A stretch of 64,000 nucleotides of DNA from Geodermatophilus sabuli (GTDB lineage: Bacteria > Actinomycetota > Actinomycetes > Mycobacteriales > Geodermatophilaceae), in NCBI RefSeq assembly GCF_010686765.1, contig NZ_JAAGWF010000009.1, positions 291,719-355,718 on the forward strand, read 5' to 3'. Positions 1-8,693 of the stretch are shown here, in pieces; positions within the stretch are counted from its first letter, which is position 1, and every line of letters starts with the position of its first letter. The notes beneath the pieces were generated by a model. That model did not search any database. It had not been told where the DNA came from and was given only the letters and a program-made list of their open reading frames with translations. Both the position numbers and the translations under genes were made by a program.

Positions 1-77
1 GGGTGCGCACCGGTGTGGGCGTCGACCACGAGGAGGTGCACGGTGTTCGATCCGACGTCCAGAACCCCGAGCCGCAT
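1..77 (-). CDS. ppx: Exopolyphosphatase/GppA-type phosphatase, 5' end only
   Basis: Only the first 25 codons lie in the window; the rest is beyond base 1. Read on the minus strand from ATG at 77-75, the peptide begins [20 protein letters not shown], which is the phosphate-1 loop of the Ppx/GppA branch of the ASKHA fold (family pattern D-x-G-S-N-[TS]-x-[HR]-L). Members hydrolyse polyphosphate or (p)ppGpp. Its neighbours, the Cys-rich protein and regX3-senX3-phoU, match the M. tuberculosis Rv0496 (ppx1) neighbourhood. The assignment rests on this motif plus synteny; catalytic residues further in cannot be seen. Confidence 0.85.
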   Translation of the reverse strand, partial: MRLGVLDVGSNTVHLLVVDAHTGAH

Positions 78-202
78 GGGTCCAGTCTGCCGGTCCGGCT
101 CGGGGCGGGCTGATCCGGCCGGTGGCCGAGCCCGGCGAGACGGTCGCGGTGGCGGCCACCGGGCCCCGGGGCCCGCGCCGGGCGGCCACCTACGCTCGGC
201 CG

Positions 203-1057
203 GTGCCCGACGCCCCACCTCCCGAGGTGCAGCCGGACTTCGCCCGCGAGTGGGTGGAGTTCCCCGACCCCGCTGATCCGGCGCACGTGGTCCGCGCCGA
301 CCTGACCTGGCTGGCGTCGGCCTGGACCTGCGTGTTCGGGCGGGGCTGCGCCGGGGTGGTCGAGGGTCGACCCGACGACGGCTGCTGCAGCCACGGCGCC
401 TTCTTCACCGACGCCGACGACCTGGCGCGGGTCACCGCGGCGGTGGCCGACCTGGACGACGAGGACTGGCAGCTGGCCGCGGTCGGCCGGCGGAGCTGGA
501 CCGAGGAGGACCTGGCGGACGAGGAGGGATCCTCCGACGGCGCGGACCCGGTGCGCTCGCTGCGCACGCGGCTGGTCGACGGCGCATGCGTGTTCCTCAA
601 CCGGCCCGGGTTCCCCGGCGGCGCCGGCTGCGCGCTGCACCGCATGGCCGTGCGCGAGCAGCTGCACCCGCTGCTCACCAAGCCCGACGTGTGCTGGCAG
701 CTGCCGGTGCGCCGTGAGCAGGAGCGCGTCGAGCGACCCGACGGCAGCACGGTGCTGGTCTCCACGATCGGCGAGTTCGACCGGCGCGCCTGGGGCCCCG
801 GCGGTGCCGACCTGCACTGGTGGTGCACCGGCTCCCCCGCGGCACACGTGGCCGTCGAGCCGCTGGTCTCGACCTACGCCGCGGAGCTGACGGCCCTCCT
901 CGGCGTCCCGGCGTACACCGAACTGCGTCGCCTGACCGAGGCCCGGCTGGACCTCGGCCTGGTCGCCCCGCACCCCGCGAGCCCGGCCCCGCAGCCCCTC
1001 GTCCTGCACCGCCGACGGCCCGGGCCGACTCCCCCGACAGGGGTGCAGTCGCACTGA
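203..1057 (+). CDS. Conserved Cys-rich actinobacterial protein (Rv0495c-like)
   Basis: A 284-residue soluble protein of unknown function. Its position beside ppx and near regX3-senX3 corresponds to Rv0495c of M. tuberculosis, and the length is similar; similarity is judged from context and memory. The N-terminal third has a cysteine cluster (C43, C49 and the pair C61-C62 in the segment [11 protein letters not shown]), with further Cys at GAGCALH and HWWCTG, suggesting metal or Fe-S binding. I chose GTG 203 because TACGCT at 191-196 ends six bases before it, as in a leaderless actinobacterial promoter. An in-frame GTG at 122 would add 27 low-complexity residues and has no ribosome binding site. 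Confidence 0.8.
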   Translation: MPDAPPPEVQPDFAREWVEFPDPADPAHVVRADLTWLASAWTCVFGRGCAGVVEGRPDDGCCSHGAFFTDADDLARVTAAVADLDDEDWQLAAVGRRSWTEEDLADEEGSSDGADPVRSLRTRLVDGACVFLNRPGFPGGAGCALHRMAVREQLHPLLTKPDVCWQLPVRREQERVERPDGSTVLVSTIGEFDRRAWGPGGADLHWWCTGSPAAHVAVEPLVSTYAAELTALLGVPAYTELRRLTEARLDLGLVAPHPASPAPQPLVLHRRRPGPTPPTGVQSH

Positions 1058-1117
1058 CCCGGGGCCGCCCGCCACTACCCTTCCCAGGACGGGGCGGACG
1101 AGCGGACGGCGAGGACT

Positions 1118-3319
1118 GTGACCGAGGACCACGCGGCGGCGGGCCCACCCCGGACCGGGGAGCGGTCGGGCGCTGACGCGCGTCCCGACAACGCCTTCCT
1201 CGCCCTCGTGCGCATCCCCGTCTTCCGCCGGCTGTGGGCAGCGATCACCGTCTCGAGCCTCGGTGACTGGCTCGGCCTGCTGGCCACCACCGCGATGGCC
1301 CAGCAGCTGACCCGCGACGAGTCGCTCGCGGTCCAGGGAGCGGCGATCTCCGGGGTCATCCTCACCCGGCTGCTGCCCGACCTGGTGCTGGGCCCGCTGG
1401 CCGGGGCGCTCGCCGACCGGCTGGACCGGCGCACCACCGTGATCATCGGCGAGCTGCTGGCCTTCTCCCTGTACCTGTCGATCGCGGTCAGCTACGAGCT
1501 GACCTGGCTCTACGTCGCCCAGTTCCTCGTCGAGGCGGTCGGGCTGTTCACCAACCCGGCCAAGCAGGCGATGTGGGTGGCGATCGTGCCCCGCGAGCGG
1601 CTGGCAGTGGCCAACCAGGTGTCCCTGTTCTCGGTCTACGGCGCGGTCCCGATCGCCGCCCTGCTGTTCGCGCTGCTGTCGACGGTGAGCCGGGTGTTCC
1701 CCGGCTCCGAGGGCAGCGAGGCGCAGGCGGCGATCGTCGTCGCGCTGGTGTTCAACGCCTGCACCTTCCTGGTCAGCTCGGCCACCGTGCTGCTGTCCCG
1801 CTCCCTCATCCCCGGCACACCGGCCGACCGGGACGGCGCCCAGCGCAACGTCTTCTCCCTCGTCGTCGAGGGCGTGGCGTTCCTGCGGGGACAGCCGCTG
1901 ATGCGGGCGCTCTACGTCGGCGTCATCGGTGCCTTCGGTGCCGGGGGCCTCACCATCGGCGTCGCCCAGCTCTACGTCGCCACCCTGCAGGCGGGCACCG
2001 CCGGCTACGGCGTGGTCTTCGGCGTCGTGTTCACCGGCCTGGCGATCGGCATGCTGGTCGGGCCCCGCATCCTCCCCACGGTGCCCCGGCGCAGCGTCTT
2101 CTCGCACGCGATCGGACTGGCCGGACTGGCGCTGCTGGCCATGTCGGTGCTGCGGGACTTCGTGCTGGCCACCGGCGCCGCCTTCCTCGTCGGCCTGTTC
2201 GCCGGGGTCAGCTGGATCATCGGCTACACGCTGATCGGCTTCGAGGTCGAGGACCGGCTGCGTGGCCGGGTGTTCGCGTTCGTCATCTCCTCGGTGCGCA
2301 TCGTGCTGCTGCTCGCCGTGGCGGTCGGTCCGGGCCTGGCCGGCCTGCTGGGCACCCACGACCTCCGCCTGGGCAACCTGGTGCTGACCCTCACGGGGCC
2401 GGGGCTGACCCTGCTGATCGGTGGGCTGCTCGCGCTGGTGGTGAGCGCCTACGCCACCCGCCAGGTCGCTCCCGGCCGGTCCCGGACCCGGTTCCGGGAC
2501 ATGCTGCGACTGCTGTGGGGCAGCTCGGACATCCTGTCGGCGTCGGCCAGCGGCGTGGGGCTGTTCATCGTCGTGGAGGGTGCCGACCGCGACCTCACCC
2601 GCCGGTACACCGCCGACCTCGCCCAGGTGCTGCGCGAGTGCGGCTGCCCGGTGGAGGTGACCTCCGAGCCGAGCGACACCCACCTGGGCCGGCAGGTCCG
2701 CAGCGTGCTGTTCCCGCCGTCGCCCGGCACGGGCACCGGCTACCCCGCCCCGGAGGAGCTCGCGCTCGACGACGACGGGCGTCCGGTGGGCGCGTACACC
2801 GCCGCGCTGCTGGCCGCGGCCGACCGCGCCCAGCACGTGGCGACGGTGATCCGCCCGGCGCTGGAGCGCAACCAGGTGGTCCTCAACACCCACTACGTGG
2901 ACACGTCGATCGCCTTCCACGGCGCCGGCCAGGGGCTCGACGCCGACCGCATCTTCCGGACGTCGCTGTGGGCGACCCGCGGGCTGCTCCCCGACCTCAC
3001 CGTCGTCGTGGACTCGCCGGTCACCGCCGCACCCGCCGGCGCGGACGGCTCGGCGGTGCGCCGCGCGTTCCTGGCCCAGGCCGAGGCCGCGCCCGACCGC
3101 TACGTCGTCGTCCCGGGAGAGCTGTTGGAGGCGGGCGCGGTCGAGGGTGGCACCGGGCTGGTCTCCCCCGCCGTCCGCCGGCGGGTGACCACCCTGCTCG
3201 CCCTCCGCTACCCGGCCGCCGCCGAGGGCGCGGTGCACCCGTCGAGCCCGCCGGCCGACCCGCCGGTGGCCGCCACCTCGGCCGGTCCGACGGGTCGGGG
3301 CGACCGCTCCGTAGGCTGA
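1118..3319 (+). CDS. MFS transporter fused to a degenerate thymidylate kinase-like domain
   Basis: Residues about 25-450 form a hydrophobic major-facilitator domain of roughly 12 helices with the intracellular-loop motif ADRLDRRT. From residue about 480 a cytoplasmic domain follows the thymidylate kinase layout: FIVVEG beta strand, a TSEPSDTHLG segment like the TMK RE-P-G region, NTHYVDTSIAFHGAGQGL like the DRY-D-S-S-x-A-Y-Q-G region, then TVVVDSPV. Similar MFS-TMK fusions are known in Streptomyces and relatives. The Walker A loop (residues 487-498) has lost its Gly-Lys-Thr, and the catalytic DR of the DRY motif is TH (591-592), so kinase activity is unlikely. The start is GTG with a GCGAGG upstream; a -10 TACCCT lies at 1075-1080. 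Confidence 0.85.
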   Translation: MTEDHAAAGPPRTGERSGADARPDNAFLALVRIPVFRRLWAAITVSSLGDWLGLLATTAMAQQLTRDESLAVQGAAISGVILTRLLPDLVLGPLAGALADRLDRRTTVIIGELLAFSLYLSIAVSYELTWLYVAQFLVEAVGLFTNPAKQAMWVAIVPRERLAVANQVSLFSVYGAVPIAALLFALLSTVSRVFPGSEGSEAQAAIVVALVFNACTFLVSSATVLLSRSLIPGTPADRDGAQRNVFSLVVEGVAFLRGQPLMRALYVGVIGAFGAGGLTIGVAQLYVATLQAGTAGYGVVFGVVFTGLAIGMLVGPRILPTVPRRSVFSHAIGLAGLALLAMSVLRDFVLATGAAFLVGLFAGVSWIIGYTLIGFEVEDRLRGRVFAFVISSVRIVLLLAVAVGPGLAGLLGTHDLRLGNLVLTLTGPGLTLLIGGLLALVVSAYATRQVAPGRSRTRFRDMLRLLWGSSDILSASASGVGLFIVVEGADRDLTRRYTADLAQVLRECGCPVEVTSEPSDTHLGRQVRSVLFPPSPGTGTGYPAPEELALDDDGRPVGAYTAALLAAADRAQHVATVIRPALERNQVVLNTHYVDTSIAFHGAGQGLDADRIFRTSLWATRGLLPDLTVVVDSPVTAAPAGADGSAVRRAFLAQAEAAPDRYVVVPGELLEAGAVEGGTGLVSPAVRRRVTTLLALRYPAAAEGAVHPSSPPADPPVAATSAGPTGRGDRSVG

Positions 3320-3323
3320 CCGG

Positions 3324-4184
3324 GTGAGCGCTCCCGCGGTGTGGACCGCCGAGGACACCGAGGACGTGCGCTGCTGCCTGTGCGGCATCCCCGGCACGCT
3401 CGTGCACGACGTCTCCCCGTTCGGCGTGGTGCGCTGTCCGCGGTGCGACCTCGTCTTCATCAGTCCCCGGCTGCGGCCCGAGGCCCTTCAGCGGCTCTAC
3501 GACGACGCCGGCTACTTCGAGGGCGGGGTCTACGGCAGCGCGGTGTCCTCCGCCGACGAGGGCGGCACGGCGTCGGCCGCCGGTGGGCGGTTCTCCCCGG
3601 CGATGGTGCTGCAGAAGACCTGGACCGCCGGCCGGTTGCGGCTGATCGAGCAGACCCTGGGCGGCGCGCCCACGGGCGGGCGGCTGCTGGAGGTCGGCTC
3701 CGGATACGGCCTCTTCCTCGCCGCGGCCCGGGACGCGGGCTGGACGACGTCGGGCGTGGAGCTCTCCCGCACCGGCGCGGGGCACGCCCAGGGAACGCTC
3801 GGGCTCGACGTCTTCTGCGGCCAGCTAGAGGACGCCCCTCTGCGCCCGGGCTTCGACGTGGTGGTGGCCTGGGACACCGTCGAGCACGTGCCCGACCCCC
3901 TGGCGTTCTGGCGGACGGTGCGGTCGCTGGTGGCCGACGACGGCGTCGTGCTGTTCTCGACGCCCTACGTCTCGTCGCTGCCGGCTCGACTGCTGGGCAC
4001 CCGCTGGTGGACGCTCAAGCCGACCGAGCACATCTGGCACTTCACCCCGCGCACCCACGCGCTGGTGGCGGCCCGCGCCGGTCTGGCGCTGACCCGGGTC
4101 ATCCGCAGCCCCCTGGCACCGGCCAACGCCGGCCGGCTGGACTCCCTGGTCGGCATCGCCCGGCCCATCCCCCAGTCCTCCTGA
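3324..4184 (+). CDS. Class I SAM-dependent methyltransferase with N-terminal zinc ribbon
   Basis: A 286-residue protein. The N-terminus carries a CC-x-C...C-x2-C cluster (residues about 17-45, ending RCPRCDLVF) typical of the zinc-ribbon plus Methyltransf_23 architecture. The SAM-binding motif I is LLEVGSGYGLFLAAARDAGW, followed by motif-II-like VVVAWDTVEHVPDP. The substrate is unknown; relatives modify sugars, lipids or small molecules. It begins five bases after the transporter stop, yet TAGGCT at 3312-3317, overlapping that stop codon, sits six bases before GTG 3324. The gene may therefore also be transcribed alone as a leaderless mRNA. Confidence 0.85.
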   Translation: MSAPAVWTAEDTEDVRCCLCGIPGTLVHDVSPFGVVRCPRCDLVFISPRLRPEALQRLYDDAGYFEGGVYGSAVSSADEGGTASAAGGRFSPAMVLQKTWTAGRLRLIEQTLGGAPTGGRLLEVGSGYGLFLAAARDAGWTTSGVELSRTGAGHAQGTLGLDVFCGQLEDAPLRPGFDVVVAWDTVEHVPDPLAFWRTVRSLVADDGVVLFSTPYVSSLPARLLGTRWWTLKPTEHIWHFTPRTHALVAARAGLALTRVIRSPLAPANAGRLDSLVGIARPIPQSS

Positions 4185-4248
4185 CAGCGGACCGGCTGCC
4201 CCCACCACCCGCGGCTCGAGGCCGGACGCCGCGGGAGTCGCGCAGGCG

Positions 4249-5247
4249 CTACGCGGCCTGGTCGTCGTCCCCCTCGCTCGCGGCGGCCCGGAACGTCTGC
4301 CGGTAGGCGCGGGGGGAGACACCGCGCCGGCGGGCGAACTGCTCCCGCAAGCCCGCGGCGGTGCCGAAGCCGACCAGCCGGGCGATCTCCTCGACCGGCG
4401 CATCGCTGTTCTCCAGCAGCGCCTCAGCGGCCGACAACCGCTGGCCGAGCAGCCAGGCGTGCGGCGTCGTCCCGGTGGTCGCCTTGAACCGGCGGGCGAA
4501 GCTGCGCGGGCTCATCAGCGCCCGCCGCGCGAGCGCGTCGACGCTGATGTCCTCGGCCAGGTGCGCCGAGGCCCACTCCAGCACGGCGCCGAGCAGGTCG
4601 TCCTCGCACGCGGGCACCGGCGCGTCGATGAACTGGGCCTGGCCGCCGTCCCGGTGCGGCGGGACGACCATCTCCCGGGCCAGCGCGTTCGCCGCCGCGG
4701 CGCCCCACTCGCGGCGCACCACGTGCAGCAGCGTGTCCACGCCCGCGGCGGTGCCGGCCCCGGTGATGATCTGGCCGTTGTCGACGTAGAGCACCATCGG
4801 GTCGACGTGCACCGCGGGGTAGCGCGCGGCCAGCTCACCGGCGTACTTCCAGTGCGTGGTGGCGCGCTGGCCGTCGAGCAGCCCGGCGGCGGCCAGCACG
4901 AAGGCACCGGTGCACTGGCTGACGATCAGCGCACCGTTCGCGTGCGCGGCGCGGAAGGCGTCGAGCAGCTGCGGCGTGGGCACGCGGCTGAACAGCTCCC
5001 ACGCGGTGATCGCGACGATGTCGGAGGTGGCCAGCCGCTCGAGGCCGTGCTCGACGGTGATCGAGATCCCGGTGTCGGTGCGGACGACGCCCGGCTGCTC
5101 GGTGACCAGCCCGAAGTCGAACGCCGGCAGGCCCATGTCACGGCGGTCGTAGCCGAAGACCTCGGCCGCCACCCCCAGCCCGAAACTGCCCACCAGCCCG
5201 TCGGCCACCACGGTGCTGACGACGAGAGGACGCCCGATCGCGGTCAT
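4249..5247 (-). CDS. GlxA-family regulator (DJ-1/PfpI domain plus AraC-type HTH)
   Basis: 332 residues. The first 190 form a class-I glutamine-amidotransferase-like (DJ-1/PfpI) domain with the nucleophile-elbow segment ALIVSQCTGAFVLAAAGLLD. The last 100 are an AraC/XylS double helix-turn-helix (DISVDALARRALMSPRSFARRFKATTG and the ending RRGVSPRAYRQTFRA). GlxA/FtrA-type proteins are transcription regulators that presumably sense a small molecule through the DJ-1 domain. It stands alone, convergent with the methyltransferase, and its target is not evident. The upstream sequence has no strong ribosome binding site. Confidence 0.9.
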   Translation of the reverse strand: MTAIGRPLVVSTVVADGLVGSFGLGVAAEVFGYDRRDMGLPAFDFGLVTEQPGVVRTDTGISITVEHGLERLATSDIVAITAWELFSRVPTPQLLDAFRAAHANGALIVSQCTGAFVLAAAGLLDGQRATTHWKYAGELAARYPAVHVDPMVLYVDNGQIITGAGTAAGVDTLLHVVRREWGAAAANALAREMVVPPHRDGGQAQFIDAPVPACEDDLLGAVLEWASAHLAEDISVDALARRALMSPRSFARRFKATTGTTPHAWLLGQRLSAAEALLENSDAPVEEIARLVGFGTAAGLREQFARRRGVSPRAYRQTFRAAASEGDDDQAA

Positions 5248-5328
5248 GCCACCATCATGGCAGGAAATCGGCGATCTGGGTCACATCTGCCACTCGTCCG
5301 GCGGCCGGGCCGCGAGCACGCTCCTCCC

Positions 5329-5553
5329 ATGCTGCTCATCACCTGCCCCGTCACCCGGTCCGACGAGCTGGTCGCCGACCGGCGCATCCGCTCCGTGGTG
5401 AACCACCCGACGCACATCGCCCTGCACGTGGAGTGCCCGTGCGGCGCCGTGCACGTCTACCGCACCGGTCGCCGGTGGGACGCCGTCCGCGGGCAGCGGG
5501 CCGCGAGCGCGGCCGCGCCGGCTCGCGCTGCGCGGGAGCTCGCACCCGCCTAG
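5329..5553 (+). CDS. Small hypothetical protein with CPC motif
   Basis: A 74-residue open frame starting ATG at 5329 and reading MLLITCPVTRSDELVADRRI. The core HVECPCGAVHVYRTGRRW resembles half of a zinc ribbon. The C-terminal 20 residues are Ala/Arg-rich and look unstructured. It sits between the divergent GlxA-type gene and the DUF3072 gene. I recognise no family; coding status rests on the open frame, the ordered N-terminal half and its placement. Confidence 0.5.
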   Translation: MLLITCPVTRSDELVADRRIRSVVNHPTHIALHVECPCGAVHVYRTGRRWDAVRGQRAASAAAPARAARELAPA

Positions 5554-5563
5554 CATCGAACAC

Positions 5564-5770
5564 ATGAGCGAATCGAACAGCACCGACCGCAGCGCCGAGA
5601 AGGACCCGTCGGACTGGGTCACCGGCGACGAGCCCGCCACCGGGGCCCAGAAGAGCTACCTGAGCACCCTCGCCCGCGAGGCCGGCGAAGAGGTCCCCGA
5701 GGACATCAGCAAGGCCGATGCCTCGATCAAGATCGACGAGCTCCAGGAAGAGACCGGCCGGGGCGCCTGA
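5564..5770 (+). CDS. DUF3072 domain protein
   Basis: A 68-residue acidic protein matching DUF3072: the central DPSDWVTGDEPATGAQKSYL and LAREAGEEVPEDISKADAS are the family's conserved stretch. The function is unknown; members are small soluble actinobacterial proteins. The start is well fixed because TAGCAT at 5551-5556 lies seven bases before ATG 5564, giving a leaderless transcript. The stop codon begins the recurrent TGACGAAGG terminator sequence described separately. Confidence 0.88.
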   Translation: MSESNSTDRSAEKDPSDWVTGDEPATGAQKSYLSTLAREAGEEVPEDISKADASIKIDELQEETGRGA

Positions 5771-5778
5771 CGAAGGGA

Positions 5779-5825
5779 CCCGTCCTCCTCACCACTCGCG
5801 TGCTGGCGGCGAGCCCCTGGACGGG
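5779..5825. terminator. Hairpin between the DUF3072 gene and regX3
   Basis: CCCGTCC (5779-5785) pairs with GGACGGG (5819-5825); inside, CTCGC pairs with GCGAG. It lies between convergent genes, directly after the TGACGAAGG sequence that contains the DUF3072 stop codon, and probably serves both strands. Confidence 0.55.
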
Positions 5826-5842
5826 GGCCGCCCCGGCGGCGG

Positions 5843-6526
5843 CTACACCTCGAACTTGTAGCCGAGCCCGCGCACCGTCACCAGGTACTTCGGGTTGGCC
5901 GGGTCGGGCTCGAGCTTGGCCCGGAGCCGCTTCACGTGGACGTCGAGGGTCTTGGTGTCGCCGACGTAGTCCGAGCCCCACACCCGGTCGATGAGCTGCA
6001 CCCGGGTGAGCACGCGCCCGGCGTTGCGCAGCAGCAGCTCGAGCAGGTCGAACTCCTTGAGCGGCAGCGCCACCGGCTCCCCGTCGACCGCGACGACGTG
6101 CCGCTCGACGTCCATCCGGACCGGCCCCGCCTCCAGGGTCGCCTCGGCGGCCGGCTCCCCCGCGTCCCCGCGGCGGCGCAGCACGGCCCGGATCCGGGCG
6201 ACCAGCTCGCGGGCGGAGTAGGGCTTGGTGACGTAGTCGTCGGCACCGAGCTCCAGCCCGACCACCTTGTCGACCTCGGCGTCCTTGGCGGTCAGCATGA
6301 TGATCGGCACGCTGCTGCGGGCCCGGAGCGAGCGGCAGACCTCGGTCCCGGGCAGTCCCGGCAGCATCAGGTCGAGCAGCACGATGTCGGCACCGCCCCG
6401 GTCGAACTCGGCCAGCGCGTCCGGGCCCGAGGCCGCGACGACGGCGTCGTAGCCCTCCCTGCGCAGCATGTACGACAGCGCGTCGGAGAAGGACTCCTCG
6501 TCCTCCACCACCAGCACTCGGGTCAT
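5843..6526 (-). CDS. regX3: Phosphate-responsive response regulator RegX3/PhoP type
   Basis: A 227-residue OmpR/PhoB-class regulator. The receiver domain has the acidic pair in VVEDEE, the phosphoacceptor D52 in DIVLLDLMLPG, and the Lys in YVTKPYS. The C-terminal winged helix has LPLKEFDLLELLLRN and VHVKRLRAKLEPDP. It overlaps the kinase gene by ATGA (6523-6526), so the pair is cotranscribed. Together with divergent phoU and the PHO boxes at 7868 and 57007 this identifies the phosphate-starvation regulator (RegX3 in mycobacteria, PhoP in Streptomyces). Phosphorylated regulator is expected to activate pstS and phoU. Confidence 0.95.
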   Translation of the reverse strand: MTRVLVVEDEESFSDALSYMLRREGYDAVVAASGPDALAEFDRGGADIVLLDLMLPGLPGTEVCRSLRARSSVPIIMLTAKDAEVDKVVGLELGADDYVTKPYSARELVARIRAVLRRRGDAGEPAAEATLEAGPVRMDVERHVVAVDGEPVALPLKEFDLLELLLRNAGRVLTRVQLIDRVWGSDYVGDTKTLDVHVKRLRAKLEPDPANPKYLVTVRGLGYKFEV

Positions 6527-7794
6527 GACCGTCCCTTCGGGGCGTCGGGGGTGGTGACGGCGTCACCGCTCCGGGTGGCGTCGCCGGCGACGGCGTCACC
6601 GGTCGGCGCGGCGGAGACGCCGTCACCGGCGTCGTCGGGTGTGGGGTCCGCCGCGGCACGGGCGGCCAGCGGGATCCGCAGGGTGAACGTGGAGCCGAGG
6701 CCCTCCTCGCTCCACACGGTGACCGATCCGCCGTGGTTGCTGGCCACGTGCTTGACGATCGCCAGCCCCAGGCCGGTGCCGCCGGTGCTGCTGGCCCGTG
6801 ACTGGTCCACCCGGTAGAAGCGTTCGAAGACCCGTCCGCGGTCCTGTCGGGGGATGCCGATCCCGCTGTCGGTGACGGCGATCTCGGCGAAGCCGGACCG
6901 GGCCCGCGCGCCGACGGCGATCCGGGTGCCCTCCGGGCTGTACGCGACGGCGTTGGCGAGCAGGTTGGTCACCGCGGTCGCCAGCTGCGACTCCACGCCC
7001 CGGACCACCAGGCCGTGCTGCCCGCCGGAGGCGATCGAGATGCCCTTGGCGTGCGCCGCCAGCCCGGTGCGGTCGACCGCCTCGGCGATGACCCGGTCCA
7101 CCCCGAGGGGCACCAGGTCGGGCAGTGGCTCGCCACCCTGCAGGCGGGACAGGTCGATGAGCTCGCGGACCAGCCGGGCCAGGCGGTCGGCCTCGTGCGA
7201 CATCCGGTTCGCGAAGCGCCGGACGGTCTCGGGGTCGTCCGCGGCGTCCTCGACGGCCTCGGCGAGCAGGGCCAGGGCCCCGACGGGGGTCTTGAGCTCG
7301 TGTCCGACGTTGGCCACGAAGTCGCGACGGACCGCCTCGACGCGGCGGGCCTCGGTGACGTCCTGCAGCACCAGCGCCACCGGTCCGGGACCCGACGTCG
7401 GGCCGCTCTGCAGCGCGATCCCGTGCACGCCGACCTGCCGCGGTCCGGCGCCGACGAGAGAGCCGGGCAGGGCGACGTCCGCGCGCCGCCGTCCGCCGCC
7501 GCGGACCGCCCGGGCGACGTCGAGCAGCTCGGGGACCAGCAGCCGGGTGTCGCGGACGATGCCGAGGGCCCGCGCGGGCGGGTTGGCGATCAGGACGACG
7601 TCGTCGCTGTCGAGCAGCACCACGGCCGGGTCCATGAGGTCGAGCAGGCGCCGCGCGAGGTGCGCCTCGGGCTGGACCGGTCCCGGCGGCGGGGGCGCGC
7701 CGTCCGGGTGCGCGCGGTGGTAGCGCAGCAGGACGGTGGCGACCAGGACGCCACCGACGACCAGGCCCACCACGAGGGCGACCGTGGGGCTCAC
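6523..7794 (-). CDS. senX3: Phosphate sensor histidine kinase SenX3/PhoR type
   Basis: 423 residues: one N-terminal membrane helix (VALVVGLVVGGVLVATVLL), a PAS-like region at about 45-140, the HisKA H-box DFVANVGHELKTPVGAL, and HATPase boxes including VTNLLANAVAYSP, DSGIGIP and GGTGLGLAIVKHVASNHGG. It autophosphorylates and passes phosphate to RegX3, with input from the Pst transporter through PhoU. The Pro/Ala/Asp-rich C-terminal tail is dispensable-looking. TAGCAT (7802-7807 read on the minus strand) is seven bases before the GTG start, indicating a leaderless message divergent from phoU. Confidence 0.95.
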   Translation of the reverse strand: MSPTVALVVGLVVGGVLVATVLLRYHRAHPDGAPPPPGPVQPEAHLARRLLDLMDPAVVLLDSDDVVLIANPPARALGIVRDTRLLVPELLDVARAVRGGGRRRADVALPGSLVGAGPRQVGVHGIALQSGPTSGPGPVALVLQDVTEARRVEAVRRDFVANVGHELKTPVGALALLAEAVEDAADDPETVRRFANRMSHEADRLARLVRELIDLSRLQGGEPLPDLVPLGVDRVIAEAVDRTGLAAHAKGISIASGGQHGLVVRGVESQLATAVTNLLANAVAYSPEGTRIAVGARARSGFAEIAVTDSGIGIPRQDRGRVFERFYRVDQSRASSTGGTGLGLAIVKHVASNHGGSVTVWSEEGLGSTFTLRIPLAARAAADPTPDDAGDGVSAAPTGDAVAGDATRSGDAVTTPDAPKGRS

Positions 7795-7867
7795 ACTGCC
7801 GATGCTAGGCCGGGCCCGGCGGCGGTCATCCCCCCTTCGGGTGGCGGGCGCGGCTCGTACCAGGACT

Positions 7868-7933
7868 GTTCACGTTCCCGTGCCCCGTCGTTCACCCATC
7901 ACGCAGGAGGCCGCCGCACGGCGGACCTACCCT
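7868..7933 (+). promoter_or_regulatory. PHO box and phoU promoter
   Basis: Three 11-bp direct-repeat units run 7868-7900. Unit 1 starts GTTCACG, unit 2 is degenerate, and unit 3 starts GTTCACC, so the two good units are exactly 22 bp apart. The -10 hexamer TACCCT is at 7928-7933, 27 bp after the box. This is the layout of the PhoP/RegX3 sites known in Streptomyces, and it is repeated at pstS with the same spacing. Confidence 0.75.
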
Positions 7934-8021
7934 GAGGACAGGACAGCACCGGGGGCCGAGGAGACAGGCGTCCCGGTCGCGGCTGCCACGGTCGGACCGG
8001 CCGGTGACGAGGAGGACGACG

Positions 8022-8681
8022 GTGCGTCAGCACTACCACGAGGAACTCGACGACATCAACAACTGCCTGGTCGAGATGGCCAACTCGGTGGGCTCCGCGA
8101 TGAGCAAGGCGACGACCGCGCTGCTCGACGCCGACATCTCCCTCGCCGACCTGGTCATCGCGGGTGACGAGCGCATCGACGCCACGCGGGAGAGCATCGA
8201 GCAGCGCTGCTTCACCCTGCTGGCCCGCCAGGCACCGGTGGCCACCGACCTGCGCACCATCACCGCGGCCATGCGCATCATCAGCGACCTCGAGCGCATG
8301 GGCGACCTCGCCGTGCACGTGGCCAAGCTGGCGCGGATGCGGTTCCCGGAGCACGCCGTCCCGCAGGAGCTCCGGCCGATCTTCCTCGAGGCCGGGCACG
8401 TGGCGGAGAGCCTGGTCAGCCAGACCGCGACGGTGATCGCGAAGCTCGACGTGGACGCGGCCGTCGCCCTGGAGGCCGACGACGACCTCATGGACCAGCT
8501 GCACCGCCAGCTGTTCAGCGAGCTGCTGTCCAAGGAGTGGCCGCACGGCATGGAGGCGGCGATCGACATCACCCTGCTCGGGCGGTACTACGAGCGCTTC
8601 GCCGACCACGCGGTCAGCGTCGCGCGGCGGGTGGTCTTCCTCGTCACCGGCGAGCGGGAGATGCACGCCAGCGTCGGCTGA
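8022..8681 (+). CDS. phoU: Phosphate signalling protein PhoU
   Basis: 219 residues, all-helical, with two PhoU repeats. The family metal-binding segments appear as ATDLRTITAAMRIISDLERMGDLAVHVAK in the first repeat and LLGRYYERFADHAVSVARRVVF in the second (pattern E/D-R-x-x-D-x-A). PhoU binds the Pst transporter and the histidine kinase to shut off signalling when phosphate is ample. GTG 8022 is preferred over GTG 8004 because GAGGAGG (8009-8015) is correctly spaced from it and the protein then begins MRQHYHEEL like other PhoU proteins. It is divergent from senX3 and controlled by the PHO box. Confidence 0.96.
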   Translation: MRQHYHEELDDINNCLVEMANSVGSAMSKATTALLDADISLADLVIAGDERIDATRESIEQRCFTLLARQAPVATDLRTITAAMRIISDLERMGDLAVHVAKLARMRFPEHAVPQELRPIFLEAGHVAESLVSQTATVIAKLDVDAAVALEADDDLMDQLHRQLFSELLSKEWPHGMEAAIDITLLGRYYERFADHAVSVARRVVFLVTGEREMHASVG

Positions 8682-8693
8682 CCCGGCGGACGG

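Noticed and set aside
2561..3250. Functional thymidylate kinase
   Set aside because: Neither the Walker A Lys nor the DRY Asp-Arg is present.
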